Made by a program: the position numbers and the translations under genes
Notes under the pieces: model-generated
The model's input: the letters and a program-made list of their open reading frames with translations, nothing else
The model's database searches: none
Told to the model about the DNA's origin: nothing
From: Flavobacteriaceae bacterium
Lineage (GTDB): Bacteria; Bacteroidota; Bacteroidia; Flavobacteriales; Flavobacteriaceae
Direction: 5' to 3'
NCBI GenBank assembly: GCA_013001285.1
Contig: JABDMU010000001.1
Span: 1 to 52,724, forward strand
Length of the DNA stretch: 52,724 bases
Part shown: positions 33,148-42,539 of the stretch, piece after piece
Layout of the letters: each line of letters starts with the position of its first letter
How positions within the stretch are numbered: the stretch's first letter is position 1

Positions 33148-34302
33148 ATGAAAAAAATACAAATGGTTGATCTTAAAGGTCAATATGAACATATAAAAGA
33201 TGAGGTAAATACATCGGTAATCGACGTTATTGAATCTACTGCTTTTATTAATGGTCCGAAAGTTCATGAGTTTCAAAAAAATCTTGAGAATTATTTAGGC
33301 GTGAAACATGTTATCCCTTGTGCAAATGGAACAGATGCGCTTCAAATTGCCATGATGGGTCTTGGATTAAAACCTGGTGACGAGGTTATTACTGCTGATT
33401 TTACCTTTGCTGCAACGGTTGAGGTCATTGCTTTACTTGGTTTAACACCAGTATTGGTTGATGTTGATCCAGATACGTTTAATATCAACGTTGAGGCTAT
33501 TAAAAAAGCCATTACTTCAAAAACCAAAGCTATTGTTCCCGTGCATCTTTTTGGTCAGTGTGCGGATATGGACGAGATCATGGACTTGGCTAACACCTAT
33601 AATTTGTATGTTATTGAAGATAATGCTCAAGCCATTGGCGCGTCGTACCTGTCCAAATCAGGGAAAAAGCAGAAAGCTGGAACCATAGGGCATGTCGCTT
33701 CTACATCCTTTTTTCCTTCGAAAAATTTAGGATGTTATGGTGATGGTGGTGCCATTTTTACGAATAACGATGAGCTTGCCCACCAAATTAGAGGCATCGT
33801 AAATCATGGTATGTATGTAAGATATCACCATGACGTGGTTGGAGTTAATTCAAGATTAGATTCTATTCAGGCGGTGATTTTAAACACGAAACTTTCTAGA
33901 TTAGACGCTTATAATAAAGCAAGACAAAGCGCGGCTAAGAAATATAATGAGGCCTTTAAAAACGAGCCTAGAATAAAAACTCCCGTTACGAATAGATCAT
34001 GTGACGGCATTTGCGCAGATTGTGATTGTCACGTATTTCATCAGTACACGTTAAAAATAAAAGATGTTGATCGCGATGCTTTGGCAACTCACTTAAACGA
34101 GAACGGCATTCCCTGTGGTGTCTATTATCCAATTCCTTTACATCGACAGAAAGCATATCAAGATTCGCGATATAATGAAGCCGATTTTCCAGTTACCAAT
34201 CAACTTATCAGTGAGGTCATTTCATTGCCTATGCACACCGAACTTGATGATGAGCAGATAGATTATATTACTTCGAAAGTAAAAGAATTCATCAATGCCT
34301 AA
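33148..34302 (+). CDS. DegT/DnrJ/EryC1/StrS family PLP aminotransferase with Cys cluster
   Basis: I choose ATG 33148 (MKKIQMVDLKGQY, 384 residues). The frame is open 24 bases further upstream, but a TATTTTCG box (33134-33141) lies in that extension. The PLP lysine is Lys192 in FFPSKNLGCYGDGG. GTDALQIAMMGLGLKPGDEV and DAQAIGA-like VIEDNAQAIGAS are also typical of sugar aminotransferases making UDP- or dTDP-amino sugars. Unusually, residues 285-294 hold four cysteines (CDGICADCDC) just before HVFHQYT, a possible metal site. galE overlaps its end by 8 bp, supporting a role in nucleotide-sugar metabolism. Confidence 0.9.
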   Translation: MKKIQMVDLKGQYEHIKDEVNTSVIDVIESTAFINGPKVHEFQKNLENYLGVKHVIPCANGTDALQIAMMGLGLKPGDEVITADFTFAATVEVIALLGLTPVLVDVDPDTFNINVEAIKKAITSKTKAIVPVHLFGQCADMDEIMDLANTYNLYVIEDNAQAIGASYLSKSGKKQKAGTIGHVASTSFFPSKNLGCYGDGGAIFTNNDELAHQIRGIVNHGMYVRYHHDVVGVNSRLDSIQAVILNTKLSRLDAYNKARQSAAKKYNEAFKNEPRIKTPVTNRSCDGICADCDCHVFHQYTLKIKDVDRDALATHLNENGIPCGVYYPIPLHRQKAYQDSRYNEADFPVTNQLISEVISLPMHTELDDEQIDYITSKVKEFINA

Positions 34303-35320
34303 AGTTTTAGTTACCGGTGGTTTAGGATATATAGGTTCCCATACAGTTGTAGAACTATTGGAACAAGGATTTGAGGTTAGCATAATTGATGACCTATCTA
34401 ATTCATCGCTAGATATCCTTGATCGCATTGAATCCATTACTGAAATTCGTCCAGCATTTGATGAAATAGACTTAAAAGATAAAGCTAAAGTGTTGGCGTT
34501 TTTTAAGTCAAATAATGATCTTACTGGGGTTATTCATTTTGCAGCTAGCAAGGCAGTAGGCGAAAGTGTTGATAAACCATTACATTATTATGAGAATAAT
34601 ATCAACACCCTTATACATATATTGAATGCCTTAAAAAATTGTAGGCAGCAAAATTTCATTTTTAGTTCTTCATGTACCGTTTACGGGCAAGCTGATACAT
34701 TACCCATATCAGAGACGGCACCAGTTAAAGCAGCCGAATCTCCCTATGGAAACACAAAACAAGTAGGTGAAGAGATCTTAAAGGATCTCAGTCAAATAGA
34801 TGAGAATTTTAAAACTATTTTACTGCGTTATTTCAATCCAATAGGTGCTCATAAATCTGCTAAAATTGGTGAACTACCAATAGGTGTCCCTCAAAATTTG
34901 GTGCCATTTATTACCCAAACGGCAATTGGAATAAGAGATCAATTATCAGTATTTGGGAACGACTATCCAACACCCGATGGCACCTGTATTCGAGATTATA
35001 TACATGTTGTTGACCTTGCAAAGGCCCATGTTGTAGCCTTAAATAGGTTATTAAATAAGGCCAATAATAGCAATTACGAGATATTTAATTTAGGAACAGG
35101 GAAGGGAAGCTCCGTTTTAGAGGTTGTTAAATCCTTTGAACGTGTTTCAGGACAATCGCTTAATTATAGAATTGCTCCTAGACGTCAAGGCGATATAATT
35201 TCGGCATACGCCGATACAACTAAAGCCAACAATGAACTCGGTTGGCGCGCTAAATATTCACTTGATGATGCTTTAAAATCTGCCTGGCTTTGGGAGCAGG
35301 AGATTAGAAAAAATTCATAA
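34295..35320 (+). CDS. galE: UDP-glucose 4-epimerase
   Basis: The 341-residue extended SDR enzyme interconverts UDP-glucose and UDP-galactose. The NAD-binding VTGGLGYIGSHT begins at residue 5. SSSCTVYG and the catalytic YGNTK (Tyr and Lys) follow, then RYFNPIGAH, DGTCIRDYIHVVDLA and a C-terminal ELGWRAKYSLDDA. Its ATG lies within the last codons of the DegT gene, so the two are translationally coupled. Together they probably supply sugars for surface polysaccharide or LPS. No glycosyltransferase cluster accompanies them. Confidence 0.96.
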   Translation: MPKVLVTGGLGYIGSHTVVELLEQGFEVSIIDDLSNSSLDILDRIESITEIRPAFDEIDLKDKAKVLAFFKSNNDLTGVIHFAASKAVGESVDKPLHYYENNINTLIHILNALKNCRQQNFIFSSSCTVYGQADTLPISETAPVKAAESPYGNTKQVGEEILKDLSQIDENFKTILLRYFNPIGAHKSAKIGELPIGVPQNLVPFITQTAIGIRDQLSVFGNDYPTPDGTCIRDYIHVVDLAKAHVVALNRLLNKANNSNYEIFNLGTGKGSSVLEVVKSFERVSGQSLNYRIAPRRQGDIISAYADTTKANNELGWRAKYSLDDALKSAWLWEQEIRKNS

Positions 35321-35360
35321 CTTAGTCGGTCTAATATTATTAACAACTAACCAATACATT

Positions 35361-36638
35361 ATGAAAAAGTTCTTTTTTTTCGTTGCAGTTCTAGTTTCAT
35401 TTTCAATGACTGCTCAAGACAGCTACTTACATTGCGGGAAAATAATTGATACCAAAAGTGGGAAGGTCCTAACAAACAAAACAATAATTATTTCGGGAAA
35501 CACGATTTTGGCGGTGAATGATGGCTTTACACCAGCGAAGTCAAATGCGGATACGGTCATTGATCTTAAAAACAAAACAGTCATGCCTGGTCTTATTGAT
35601 ATGCATGTACATATTGAAAGCGAGAATAATCCGAGAACTTACATTAATCGGTTTACAAATAATGAGGCTGATGTTGCATTTGGGTCATTAAAATACGCAA
35701 AGGTGACACTTATGGCAGGATTTACAACAGTAAGAGACCTTGGAGGAAGTGGTGTCAACATTTCTTTAAGAAATGCCATTGCACGCGGTGAAGTCGTAGG
35801 CCCGCGCATCTTTACCGTTGGAAAGGCTATAGGAACAACTGGAGGACATGCCGATCCAACTAATGGTGTTCGAAATGACCTTAAAGGTGATCCTGGGCCA
35901 AAGGAAGGCGTTATAAACAGTACTGATGATGCAAAAAAAGCCGTAAGACAACGTTACAAGGATGGTGCTGATATGATCAAGATCACAGCCACCGGAGGGG
36001 TTTTGAGTGTTGCAAAAAATGGACAAAATCCTCAATTCACTTTAGAAGAAATTAAAGCGATTTGCGAGACTGCAAAAGATTATGACATGATCATTGCGGC
36101 TCATGCACATGGCGATGAAGGCATGCAACGGGCTGTTCGTGGTGGTGTAACAACAATTGAGCATGGCACCTTAATGAGTGATGAAACTATGAATCTTATG
36201 AAAGAGTATGGTACTTACTATGTACCAACAATTACAGCCGGAAAGGAAGTTGTAGAAAAGGCAAAGATCAAAGGTTATTTCCCAGATATCATTGTTCCAA
36301 AGGCTCTAGAAATAGGACCAAAAATTCAAGGAACGTTCGCCAAGGCGTATAAAAAAGGTGTAAAAATAGCCTTTGGTACAGACGCCGGGGTTTTCGAACA
36401 TGGCAAGAATGGAAAAGAGTTTGGATATATGGTTGAAGCTGGGATGCCTGCAATGGAGGCTATTCAATCTGCCACCATAACGAATGCCAAAGTCTTGGGG
36501 ATGGAAACTAAATTAGGGCAATTATCAGAAGGATTTGTTGCAGATATCGTAGCTACTGATGAGGATCCTACTCAAAATATCAACACCATGGAGAATGTCA
36601 CCTTCGTCATGAAGGAAGGGAAGATATACAAGAAGTAG
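35361..36638 (+). CDS. Exported amidohydrolase (imidazolonepropionase/Xaa-Pro dipeptidase-like)
   Basis: The 425-residue protein has a signal peptide (about 1-19, ending SMTAQ) and an amidohydrolase TIM barrel. Metal-binding elements are MPGLIDMHVHIES (HxH), MIKITATGGV (bridging lysine), AAHAHGDEG, TTIEHGTLM and the catalytic Asp in IAFGTDAGV. The flanking beta-sandwich is made of both termini (KIIDTKSGKVL, DIVATDEDP). Exported members often cleave dipeptides with C-terminal proline or similar amides, but the substrate is not determined here. It lies 40 bp after galE, and co-transcription is possible. Confidence 0.9.
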   Translation: MKKFFFFVAVLVSFSMTAQDSYLHCGKIIDTKSGKVLTNKTIIISGNTILAVNDGFTPAKSNADTVIDLKNKTVMPGLIDMHVHIESENNPRTYINRFTNNEADVAFGSLKYAKVTLMAGFTTVRDLGGSGVNISLRNAIARGEVVGPRIFTVGKAIGTTGGHADPTNGVRNDLKGDPGPKEGVINSTDDAKKAVRQRYKDGADMIKITATGGVLSVAKNGQNPQFTLEEIKAICETAKDYDMIIAAHAHGDEGMQRAVRGGVTTIEHGTLMSDETMNLMKEYGTYYVPTITAGKEVVEKAKIKGYFPDIIVPKALEIGPKIQGTFAKAYKKGVKIAFGTDAGVFEHGKNGKEFGYMVEAGMPAMEAIQSATITNAKVLGMETKLGQLSEGFVADIVATDEDPTQNINTMENVTFVMKEGKIYKK

Positions 36639-36660
36639 AATTCGAGAATAAAATGAGTTT

Positions 36661-36692
36661 AAAGCCTTAGCAGAATAGTTAAGGCTTTTCTG
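36661..36692. terminator. Terminator between the amidohydrolase gene and lspA
   Basis: AAAGCCTTA and TAAGGCTTT form a nine-base-pair stem, followed by TCTGTTT on plus. The right arm includes the lspA stop codon (36679-36681), so the hairpin serves the plus-strand gene and overlaps the end of the minus-strand operon. Confidence 0.65.
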
Positions 36693-37191
36693 TTTCCGTT
36701 ACCTTAGGTTTTTTATATATGAAACTGGCCACAATAAGCATGATCAATCCTGTGGTCACCGAAACATCGGCAATATTGAATATGCCTGTCCTAAAAACAC
36801 CTCCTAGATCAATATGCAAGAAATCTGTAACCGAACCGTAAACAAATCGGTCATAAACGTTTGCTATTCCACCACCAATGATGCAGCAATAGCCTATTAG
36901 GGACATTCTATCCATGGCTTTGTCCTTTAATACATGACGTAATACAAATCCCAATACCAGAACGGGAAGTACAAGTAATAAAATGATTTTTAAAGTTTGG
37001 TTGAGATCACTTCCAAGCCCCAAAAAGGCGCCACTATTTTCTACATTGGTTAAAATGAACTTTTCGGTCCATATCTCTGATTCCGATCGTGTTGCGACAT
37101 TGGCACGCACCCAGAATTTAGATATTTGGTCAAGGGCAATATTGGCTAAAATCAAGCCAGTTATAAACATTGAGCGTTTCGATAATTTCAT
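36679..37191 (-). CDS. lspA: Lipoprotein signal peptidase
   Basis: The 170-residue inner-membrane aspartyl peptidase has four predicted helices. It cleaves the signal peptide of prolipoproteins before the lipidated cysteine. Conserved blocks are ALDQISKFWV (DQxxK), LTNVENSGAFLG, ANVYDRF, VTDFLHID and FNIADVSVT. Asp123 and Asp142 are the likely catalytic pair. Its ATG directly follows the fabD stop, so both are translated from one message. Confidence 0.96.
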   Translation of the reverse strand: MKLSKRSMFITGLILANIALDQISKFWVRANVATRSESEIWTEKFILTNVENSGAFLGLGSDLNQTLKIILLLVLPVLVLGFVLRHVLKDKAMDRMSLIGYCCIIGGGIANVYDRFVYGSVTDFLHIDLGGVFRTGIFNIADVSVTTGLIMLIVASFIYKKPKVTETEKP

Positions 37192-38085
37192 CTAAGCTTC
37201 AGTTTCTAAAGTTGCTGAAGCAGTTTGTGCCTCTCGATCAATTTTTTTAACCAATCCCTGTAATACTTTTCCTGGTCCGACTTCGGTAAACAGAGTGGCT
37301 CCATCTGCGATCATTTGTTGAATGGTTTGGGTCCATTTTACAGGTGCAGTCAATTGAGATATCAAATTTCTTTTTATTTCATTTTCATCAATTACTGCTT
37401 TAGCCGTAACATTTTGGTAAATAGGGCAACTTGGCTTATTAAAGGTGGTATTTTCAATTGCAGTTGCAAGCTCTTCGCGTGCAGGTTCCATTAAAGGCGA
37501 ATGGAAAGCACCACCAACAGGTAGGACCAAGGCACGTCGGGCACCCTCTTCGATTAGGGCTTCACAAGCGGCATTTATCGCATCAATTTCTCCAGAGATC
37601 ACGAGTTGCCCGGGACAATTATAATTGGCGGCAACAACGATACCATCGGTCATAGCACATACTTTTTCTACAATATCATCATCTAATCCTAAAACTGCTG
37701 CCATTGTACTTGGTTGGAGTTCACAAGCTTTTTGCATGGCTAAAGCGCGCTGATATACTAAACTAAGTCCATCATTAAAACTTAAAGTGCCGTTAGCCAC
37801 CAGAGCTGAAAATTCACCTAAGGAATGGCCTGCAACCATATCTGGTTTGAATTGATCACCAAGAATTTTGGCCAGGATGACGGAGTGTAAGAATATAGCG
37901 GGTTGGGTAACTTTAGTTTGCTTCAGATCTTCAGGTTCGCCTTCAAACATGACGTCTGTTATTGAAAAACCAAGAATAGTATTGGCTTGTTCAAATAGGT
38001 CTTGACCTAAACTTGAATTTTCATAGAGATCTAATCCCATACCTGAAAACTGAGCCCCTTGACCGGGAAATATATATGCCTTCAT
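37192..38085 (-). CDS. fabD: Malonyl CoA-acyl carrier protein transacylase
   Basis: The 297-residue enzyme loads malonyl groups on ACP for fatty acid synthesis. Visible motifs are FPGQGAQFSGMG (about 6-17), the nucleophile GHSLGEFSAL with Ser88, YQRALAMQ with Arg113, and the catalytic His195 in GGAFHSPLM. The gene has a good promoter upstream and is followed without a gap by lspA. No other fab gene is adjacent. Confidence 0.96.
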   Translation of the reverse strand: MKAYIFPGQGAQFSGMGLDLYENSSLGQDLFEQANTILGFSITDVMFEGEPEDLKQTKVTQPAIFLHSVILAKILGDQFKPDMVAGHSLGEFSALVANGTLSFNDGLSLVYQRALAMQKACELQPSTMAAVLGLDDDIVEKVCAMTDGIVVAANYNCPGQLVISGEIDAINAACEALIEEGARRALVLPVGGAFHSPLMEPAREELATAIENTTFNKPSCPIYQNVTAKAVIDENEIKRNLISQLTAPVKWTQTIQQMIADGATLFTEVGPGKVLQGLVKKIDREAQTASATLETEA

Positions 38086-38106
38086 TTAAAAAGTTGTTTT
38101 GTGATG

Positions 38107-38140
38107 CAAAAATAGGAATATTATTGAATTTAGAGCCCAA
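38107..38140 (-). promoter_or_regulatory. Promoter of fabD-lspA
   Basis: On minus, TTG (38138-38140) and TATTTTTG (38107-38114) are 23 bases apart, ending 21 bases before the fabD ATG. The -33 element lies inside the last codons of the upstream flavoprotein gene (same strand). Confidence 0.6.
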
Positions 38141-39686
38141 TTATTGCGGCTTCGGCACAACGTTCACCATCCATAGCTGCTGAAACAATACCTCCGGCAT
38201 ATCCACCACCTTCTCCGCATGGAAATAATCCCGTTATTTCTGGATGTTCTAGATTGTCATTCCTTGGAATAGTTACAGGCGATGAAGTTCTTGATTCGAC
38301 ACCTACAACATTAGCTTCCGACGTGTAAAATCCTTTCATTTTATGACCAAATGCTTCAAATCCTTTTCGAAGTCTGCTCCCAATAAATTTTGGAAGCAAG
38401 GAATGCAACGGTGCCGAATTTAATCCGGGCTGATAGGATGTTGAATTCAGATCTTGCGATTGCCGCCCTTCAACAAAATCGGTGAGTCTCTGCGCAGGTG
38501 CGGCTTGGGTTCGTCCGCCTGAAGTGAAGGCAAGACGTTCTAGTTGCTTCTGAAATTCCAAACCTTTTAAAACCCCGAATTGATCAAATTTAAAAAGGTC
38601 AGTATCAGCGTTTATTTCGACAACAATACCTGAGTTTGCAAACTCATTATTCCGTTTAGAAGGTGACATCCCGTTAACGACTATTTCGCCATTTGCCGTT
38701 GCCGCAGGAACAATAAACCCACCTGGACACATACAAAAAGAATAAACTCCACGATGGTTCACCTGATGCACAAGACTATATGCAGCAGCGGGCAACAACG
38801 CATCCCGTGAGCCCTGACAATGATATTGAATAGTATCTATGATATGTTGTGGATGTTCAACACGTACACCCATAGCAAAGGACTTGGCCTTTAGTGCAAT
38901 TTGTTTATTATGTAATAAATGATAAATATCTCTAGCCGAATGACCAGTGGCCAGAATGACACGTTGTGCAGACAGTTCATTACCATTTTGAAGTTGAATA
39001 CCTTGAATTTGATTGTTTTTAATTATGAAATCAGTGACTCTAGATTCAAAATGAATTTCCCCACCAAACTTTAAAATTGTTTCTCTAATACTTTGAACCA
39101 CCTTGGGTAATTTATTAGTTCCAATATGTGGATGAGCGTCCACTAGAATTTGTTCTGTTGCACCATGAAAAACCAAATTTTCAAAAATGCGCCTTACATC
39201 ACCTCGTTTTAAACTTCTCGTATAAAGTTTGCCATCAGAATAAGTACCAGCTCCACCTTCACCAAAACAATAATTCGAATCTTCATTTACGAAATGGTCT
39301 TGATTGATGGCTTTAAGATCACGACGTCTTGCCTGCACTTTTTTTCCGCGTTCAAGAACTATAGGTTTAAATCCGAGTTCAATACATCGCAAAGCTGCAT
39401 ACATTCCGGCAGGTCCAAATCCTATAATGTGAATTGGTTTCGATTTAGAAACGTCTTTATATTTGAACGTATAGCTTGTTTTTTCTGGAGCGGGTTCGTC
39501 AATAAATACAACAACTTTATAATTGAAATAAATTTTGGGTTTTCGGGCATCTATAGATTTTCGAAGAATTTTAACTCCTGTAATTTTAGCTTCAGCAATA
39601 CCTAATGCTTGAGCCGATTTTATCAAGATAATATTTGGTTGTCGTTCTTGATTTAGTGAGACACGGATTTGTATTTCCTTTACCAT
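38130..39686 (-). CDS. FAD-dependent oxidoreductase (NAD(P)/FAD-binding, HI0933-like)
   Basis: The 518-residue flavoprotein has about 80 N-terminal residues forming a small alpha/beta domain. A dinucleotide-binding fold follows with GFGPAGMYAAL (from residue 89) and an acidic end of strand two, VLERG. Later blocks are CFGEGGAGTYSDGKLYTR, ILATGHSARDIYHLL, FCMCPGGFIVPAA and a C-terminal LFPCGEGGGYAGGIVSAAMDG with a second FAD-contact motif. The whole matches uncharacterised FAD-dependent dehydrogenases widespread in bacteria. The substrate is unknown. fabD follows 44 bp downstream but has its own promoter. Confidence 0.9.
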   Translation of the reverse strand: MVKEIQIRVSLNQERQPNIILIKSAQALGIAEAKITGVKILRKSIDARKPKIYFNYKVVVFIDEPAPEKTSYTFKYKDVSKSKPIHIIGFGPAGMYAALRCIELGFKPIVLERGKKVQARRRDLKAINQDHFVNEDSNYCFGEGGAGTYSDGKLYTRSLKRGDVRRIFENLVFHGATEQILVDAHPHIGTNKLPKVVQSIRETILKFGGEIHFESRVTDFIIKNNQIQGIQLQNGNELSAQRVILATGHSARDIYHLLHNKQIALKAKSFAMGVRVEHPQHIIDTIQYHCQGSRDALLPAAAYSLVHQVNHRGVYSFCMCPGGFIVPAATANGEIVVNGMSPSKRNNEFANSGIVVEINADTDLFKFDQFGVLKGLEFQKQLERLAFTSGGRTQAAPAQRLTDFVEGRQSQDLNSTSYQPGLNSAPLHSLLPKFIGSRLRKGFEAFGHKMKGFYTSEANVVGVESRTSSPVTIPRNDNLEHPEITGLFPCGEGGGYAGGIVSAAMDGERCAEAAIIGL

Positions 39687-39787
39687 AATGCAAAATACTC
39701 AATTAATACAGCCACCATAGATTTATGCAACATAAAAATTTGTAAATTTAAGATTCGGTTTAAAATCTTTGATCTAAAATTATTCAA

Positions 39788-40177
39788 ATGGAATTTACAA
39801 TTAAAAGAACCTTTAAGGCCACTGCGAAACAAATTTATAAATCTTGGCTCAGTACACAAGGCCATACAAAAATGACGCGCGGTACGGCTTATGTTTCAGA
39901 TAAGGTTGGTGATTCTTTTTCGGCATGGGAAGGTTATATCACAGGAGCCAACATAGAGTTAGTTCCGTATTCAAAAATCGTTCAGTCCTGGCGCACTTCT
40001 AATTTTGAAACGGATGAAGACGATTCCCAAATTGAGATTTTACTGAACGAAAGGGAGAACGAAACCGAATTGATATTAAAACATACTAAGGTTCCTGAAA
40101 GCGGTGAGCACTATATTACTGGCTGGGATGAACATTATTTTGAGCCTATGAAAGCGTATTTCGATCAATTGAACTAA
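39788..40177 (+). CDS. SRPBCC (AHSA1-like) domain protein
   Basis: The 129-residue protein is a single START-like fold of the AHSA1 type. It opens MEFTIKRTFKATAKQIYKSW, has GYITGANIELVPYSKIVQSWR in the middle, and ends GWDEHYFEPMKAYFDQL in a long C-terminal helix. Members bind hydrophobic ligands or assist Hsp90-like chaperones. The ligand is unknown here. The final TAA overlaps the TAG of the convergent DHFR gene. Confidence 0.88.
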   Translation: MEFTIKRTFKATAKQIYKSWLSTQGHTKMTRGTAYVSDKVGDSFSAWEGYITGANIELVPYSKIVQSWRTSNFETDEDDSQIEILLNERENETELILKHTKVPESGEHYITGWDEHYFEPMKAYFDQLN

Positions 40178-41082
40178 ATGTGCTTGACATAGGTTGTGAA
40201 GGAGAATGAATAGGCATGATCTTCATCATTTTCGTGAAATTCATTCGCAATAATTTTCCATTCAGATTCATCTATTTTTGGAAAAAAGGTGTCGGCATCA
40301 GGGAAGGAATGATGCACCCTTGTAAGCTCGATTTTATCAACAAAAGGTATAGCTTGTTTATATATTTCTCCACCTCCAATAACGAACGGCTGCTTGTCAT
40401 GTTCTGCAAGTCGAAATGCTTCCCCTAAAGAATTAGCTATAAGAACACCCTCTGGGACCTCGTAATTTTCCTGTCTCGTAATAACAATATGTGTTCTGTT
40501 TGGAAGAGGTTTAGAGAAACTTTCGAAGGTTTTTCTACCCATAATGATATGATGTCCAGAAGTTATTTTTTTGAATCGTTTGAGATCATCCTTTAAATGC
40601 CAAATGAGATCGTTGTCTTTACCAATAGCATTGTTTTCACCAGTAGCAACGATTATGGTTCGATTAGTTTTTTTTTTTGGAAGTTCCTCTATCTCGGTTC
40701 TTGAAACTTCAAGTTCTGGTTGAGCAATAGATGTTTTTAATTGCTCAATTCGGTCTTTTTGTTTGGATACCAAAATATCAAGTTGTTCCTTTTCCCAGTC
40801 TTTACCCATGAATTTATGGGTGACAAAAACATTGAAAAAATGATAGGCAAATAAAAACAACCAAATTAAAATGGCATATACAAACCAATTGATTCCAAAT
40901 AAGGTGATAGTTTCACCAATTCCTAAAACCGTATTAGCAATGATCAGGAAAACAGCACCAATCAAAAAGATTACAAAATGCCGATATAAATTTTTCTTTT
41001 GACGAATGCGACGCTGGGCGTTTTCGATCAATTTTAATTGCTCCTGATCTATTTGTGATTTTTCTTTCTTTTTTCCGAACAT
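40174..41082 (-). CDS. folA: Dihydrofolate reductase fused to an N-terminal 2TM domain
   Basis: The 302-residue protein has two parts. Residues 1-110 are a 2TM domain: a basic helix (NAQRRIRQKKNLYRHF), two membrane helices (about 34-55 and 62-88) and THKFMGKDWEKEQ. Residues 141-302 are a complete DHFR: IIVATGENNAIGKDNDLIWHL, catalytic Asp166 in DDLKRF, IIMGRKTFES and FVIGGGEIYKQ. DHFR regenerates tetrahydrofolate after thymidylate synthesis, and thyA lies just upstream in the same operon. DHFR is usually soluble, so membrane tethering is odd. The coding strand has an A11 run (40668-40678) in the linker. No Met lies at the DHFR boundary, so separate initiation there is unlikely. Confidence 0.93.
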   Translation of the reverse strand: MFGKKKEKSQIDQEQLKLIENAQRRIRQKKNLYRHFVIFLIGAVFLIIANTVLGIGETITLFGINWFVYAILIWLFLFAYHFFNVFVTHKFMGKDWEKEQLDILVSKQKDRIEQLKTSIAQPELEVSRTEIEELPKKKTNRTIIVATGENNAIGKDNDLIWHLKDDLKRFKKITSGHHIIMGRKTFESFSKPLPNRTHIVITRQENYEVPEGVLIANSLGEAFRLAEHDKQPFVIGGGEIYKQAIPFVDKIELTRVHHSFPDADTFFPKIDESEWKIIANEFHENDEDHAYSFSFTTYVKHI

Positions 41083-41086
41083 AATT

Positions 41087-41608
41087 CTAGTTTGAGATAT
41101 CGCGTTCTAATTTTTTAAGGGCACGTTTTTCTTTTCTTGATAATTTTTTCCCTACGACTTGAAACACAATAGGAAGTGAATATGAAACTGTAACGGCTTC
41201 ATCATGTGCGTACCCTGGAGCATCCATGGAAGGGATTAGTTGAATAACGCGAATTGCTTCTTCTTCCAACCTTGGATGTGGCGCTCTAGACATTATTTCA
41301 ACAACCTTTCCGTTTGTGTCAATTTTGAAACTAACCATAATTCGTGCTTTCCCATCAGGTAAACCTAAGGAGTTGGCGAGATCCGTATTGAATTTTTTTT
41401 GTACAAGCTCAATAATTTTATCACTCATACATTTTTTTAGATTCACATTGCTCATACTGGCATCACAACCCGAATAAATGGGTACTTTTTCGACTACAGC
41501 AAAAGGAACTTCTTTGCTTTGGTCTTCTTTAAGATCTGTTGCCTCTGTTTCTTGAGCAGCACTACTAAGACACAGGAATAAACAGGATAACGCGAGTACA
41601 TATTTCAT
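41087..41608 (-). CDS. Periplasmic TonB C-terminal-like protein
   Basis: The 173-residue protein has a signal peptide (about 1-19, ending SSAAQ). A conserved VPIYSGCDASMSNVNLKKCM block with two cysteines follows, then a TonB_C-like domain (about 78-152; ARIMVSFKIDTNGKVVEI, APHPRLEEEAIRVIQLIPSM). It ends in a basic tail. There is no membrane anchor or proline-rich spacer, so it is not a working TonB. Bacteroidota have many such 'energy transducer TonB' proteins of unknown role. It lies between thyA (15 bp) and folA (4 bp), so it is expressed with them. Confidence 0.8.
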   Translation of the reverse strand: MKYVLALSCLFLCLSSAAQETEATDLKEDQSKEVPFAVVEKVPIYSGCDASMSNVNLKKCMSDKIIELVQKKFNTDLANSLGLPDGKARIMVSFKIDTNGKVVEIMSRAPHPRLEEEAIRVIQLIPSMDAPGYAHDEAVTVSYSLPIVFQVVGKKLSRKEKRALKKLERDISN

Positions 41609-41623
41609 AAAAATAAAATTTGG

Positions 41624-42448
41624 TTAAACCGCGACAGCACCTTTTATATGCGGATGAGGTTCATAATTTAAAAGTGTAAAATCTTCAAACTTAAAATCGA
41701 AAATGTTTTTAATTTCAGGGTTTAGAACCATTGTTGGTAAAGGCTTAGGATCTCTTGATAATTGTAGTTCTAACTGTTCTAAATGATTGCTATAAATGTG
41801 AGCATCCCCAAAAGTGTGAATGAACTCGCCTGGCTGATAACCACAAACTTGAGCCATCATCATAGTGAACAAGGCATAAGATGCAATATTAAAAGGCACA
41901 CCTAAGAAGATATCGGCACTTCGCTGATACAGTTGACAGGACAATTTCCCATCAGCGACATAGAATTGAAAAAACGCGTGACAAGGTGGTAACGCAGCTT
42001 TTCCATTAGCTACATTTTCACTGAATGATTTGCTGGTATCAGGTAAAACTGAAGGATTCCATGCAGACACCAACATTCTTCTGCTATCTGGGTTATTTTT
42101 TAAAGTATCAATGACCTCTTTAATTTGATCGATATCATCGCTATTCCAATTGCGCCATTGATGACCATAAACTGGTCCTAAATCTCCATTTTCATCTGCC
42201 CAGGCATTCCAAATACGGACACCATTTTCGGTTAAATAATTGATATTGGTATCGCCATTTAAAAACCATAACAACTCATATATTATCGATTTTAAATGCA
42301 ATTTCTTCGTAGTCACCATTGGAAAACCTTCGGAAAGGTCGAATCGCATTTGATGCCCAAAAACACTTTTGGTGCCTGTCCCTGTGCGATCGGCTTTTAA
42401 GTTGCCGTTATCTAAAACGTGTTTTACTAGATCTAAATATTGCTTCAT
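41624..42448 (-). CDS. thyA: Thymidylate synthase
   Basis: The 274-residue enzyme methylates dUMP to dTMP using methylene-tetrahydrofolate. Diagnostic elements are [19 protein letters not shown] (about 20-38), [20 protein letters not shown], catalytic Cys156 in [12 protein letters not shown], and the C-terminal [12 protein letters not shown]. An insertion of about ten residues ([14 protein letters not shown]) precedes the catalytic loop relative to the E. coli enzyme. It heads an operon with the TonB-like gene and folA, which restores its folate cofactor. Confidence 0.97.
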   Translation of the reverse strand: MKQYLDLVKHVLDNGNLKADRTGTGTKSVFGHQMRFDLSEGFPMVTTKKLHLKSIIYELLWFLNGDTNINYLTENGVRIWNAWADENGDLGPVYGHQWRNWNSDDIDQIKEVIDTLKNNPDSRRMLVSAWNPSVLPDTSKSFSENVANGKAALPPCHAFFQFYVADGKLSCQLYQRSADIFLGVPFNIASYALFTMMMAQVCGYQPGEFIHTFGDAHIYSNHLEQLELQLSRDPKPLPTMVLNPEIKNIFDFKFEDFTLLNYEPHPHIKGAVAV

Positions 42449-42539
42449 TTCATAGTCATTTTCAGAAAAATAAAAGTAATTAAAATCAGGCCAATCAAAT
42501 TATGAGTCCATCATTTTTATTAGAAAAGTTATCAACGGG

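Noticed and set aside
40668-40678. A11 run as evidence that DHFR is a frameshifted pseudogene
   Set aside because: The frame is intact on both sides and all DHFR catalytic residues are present.
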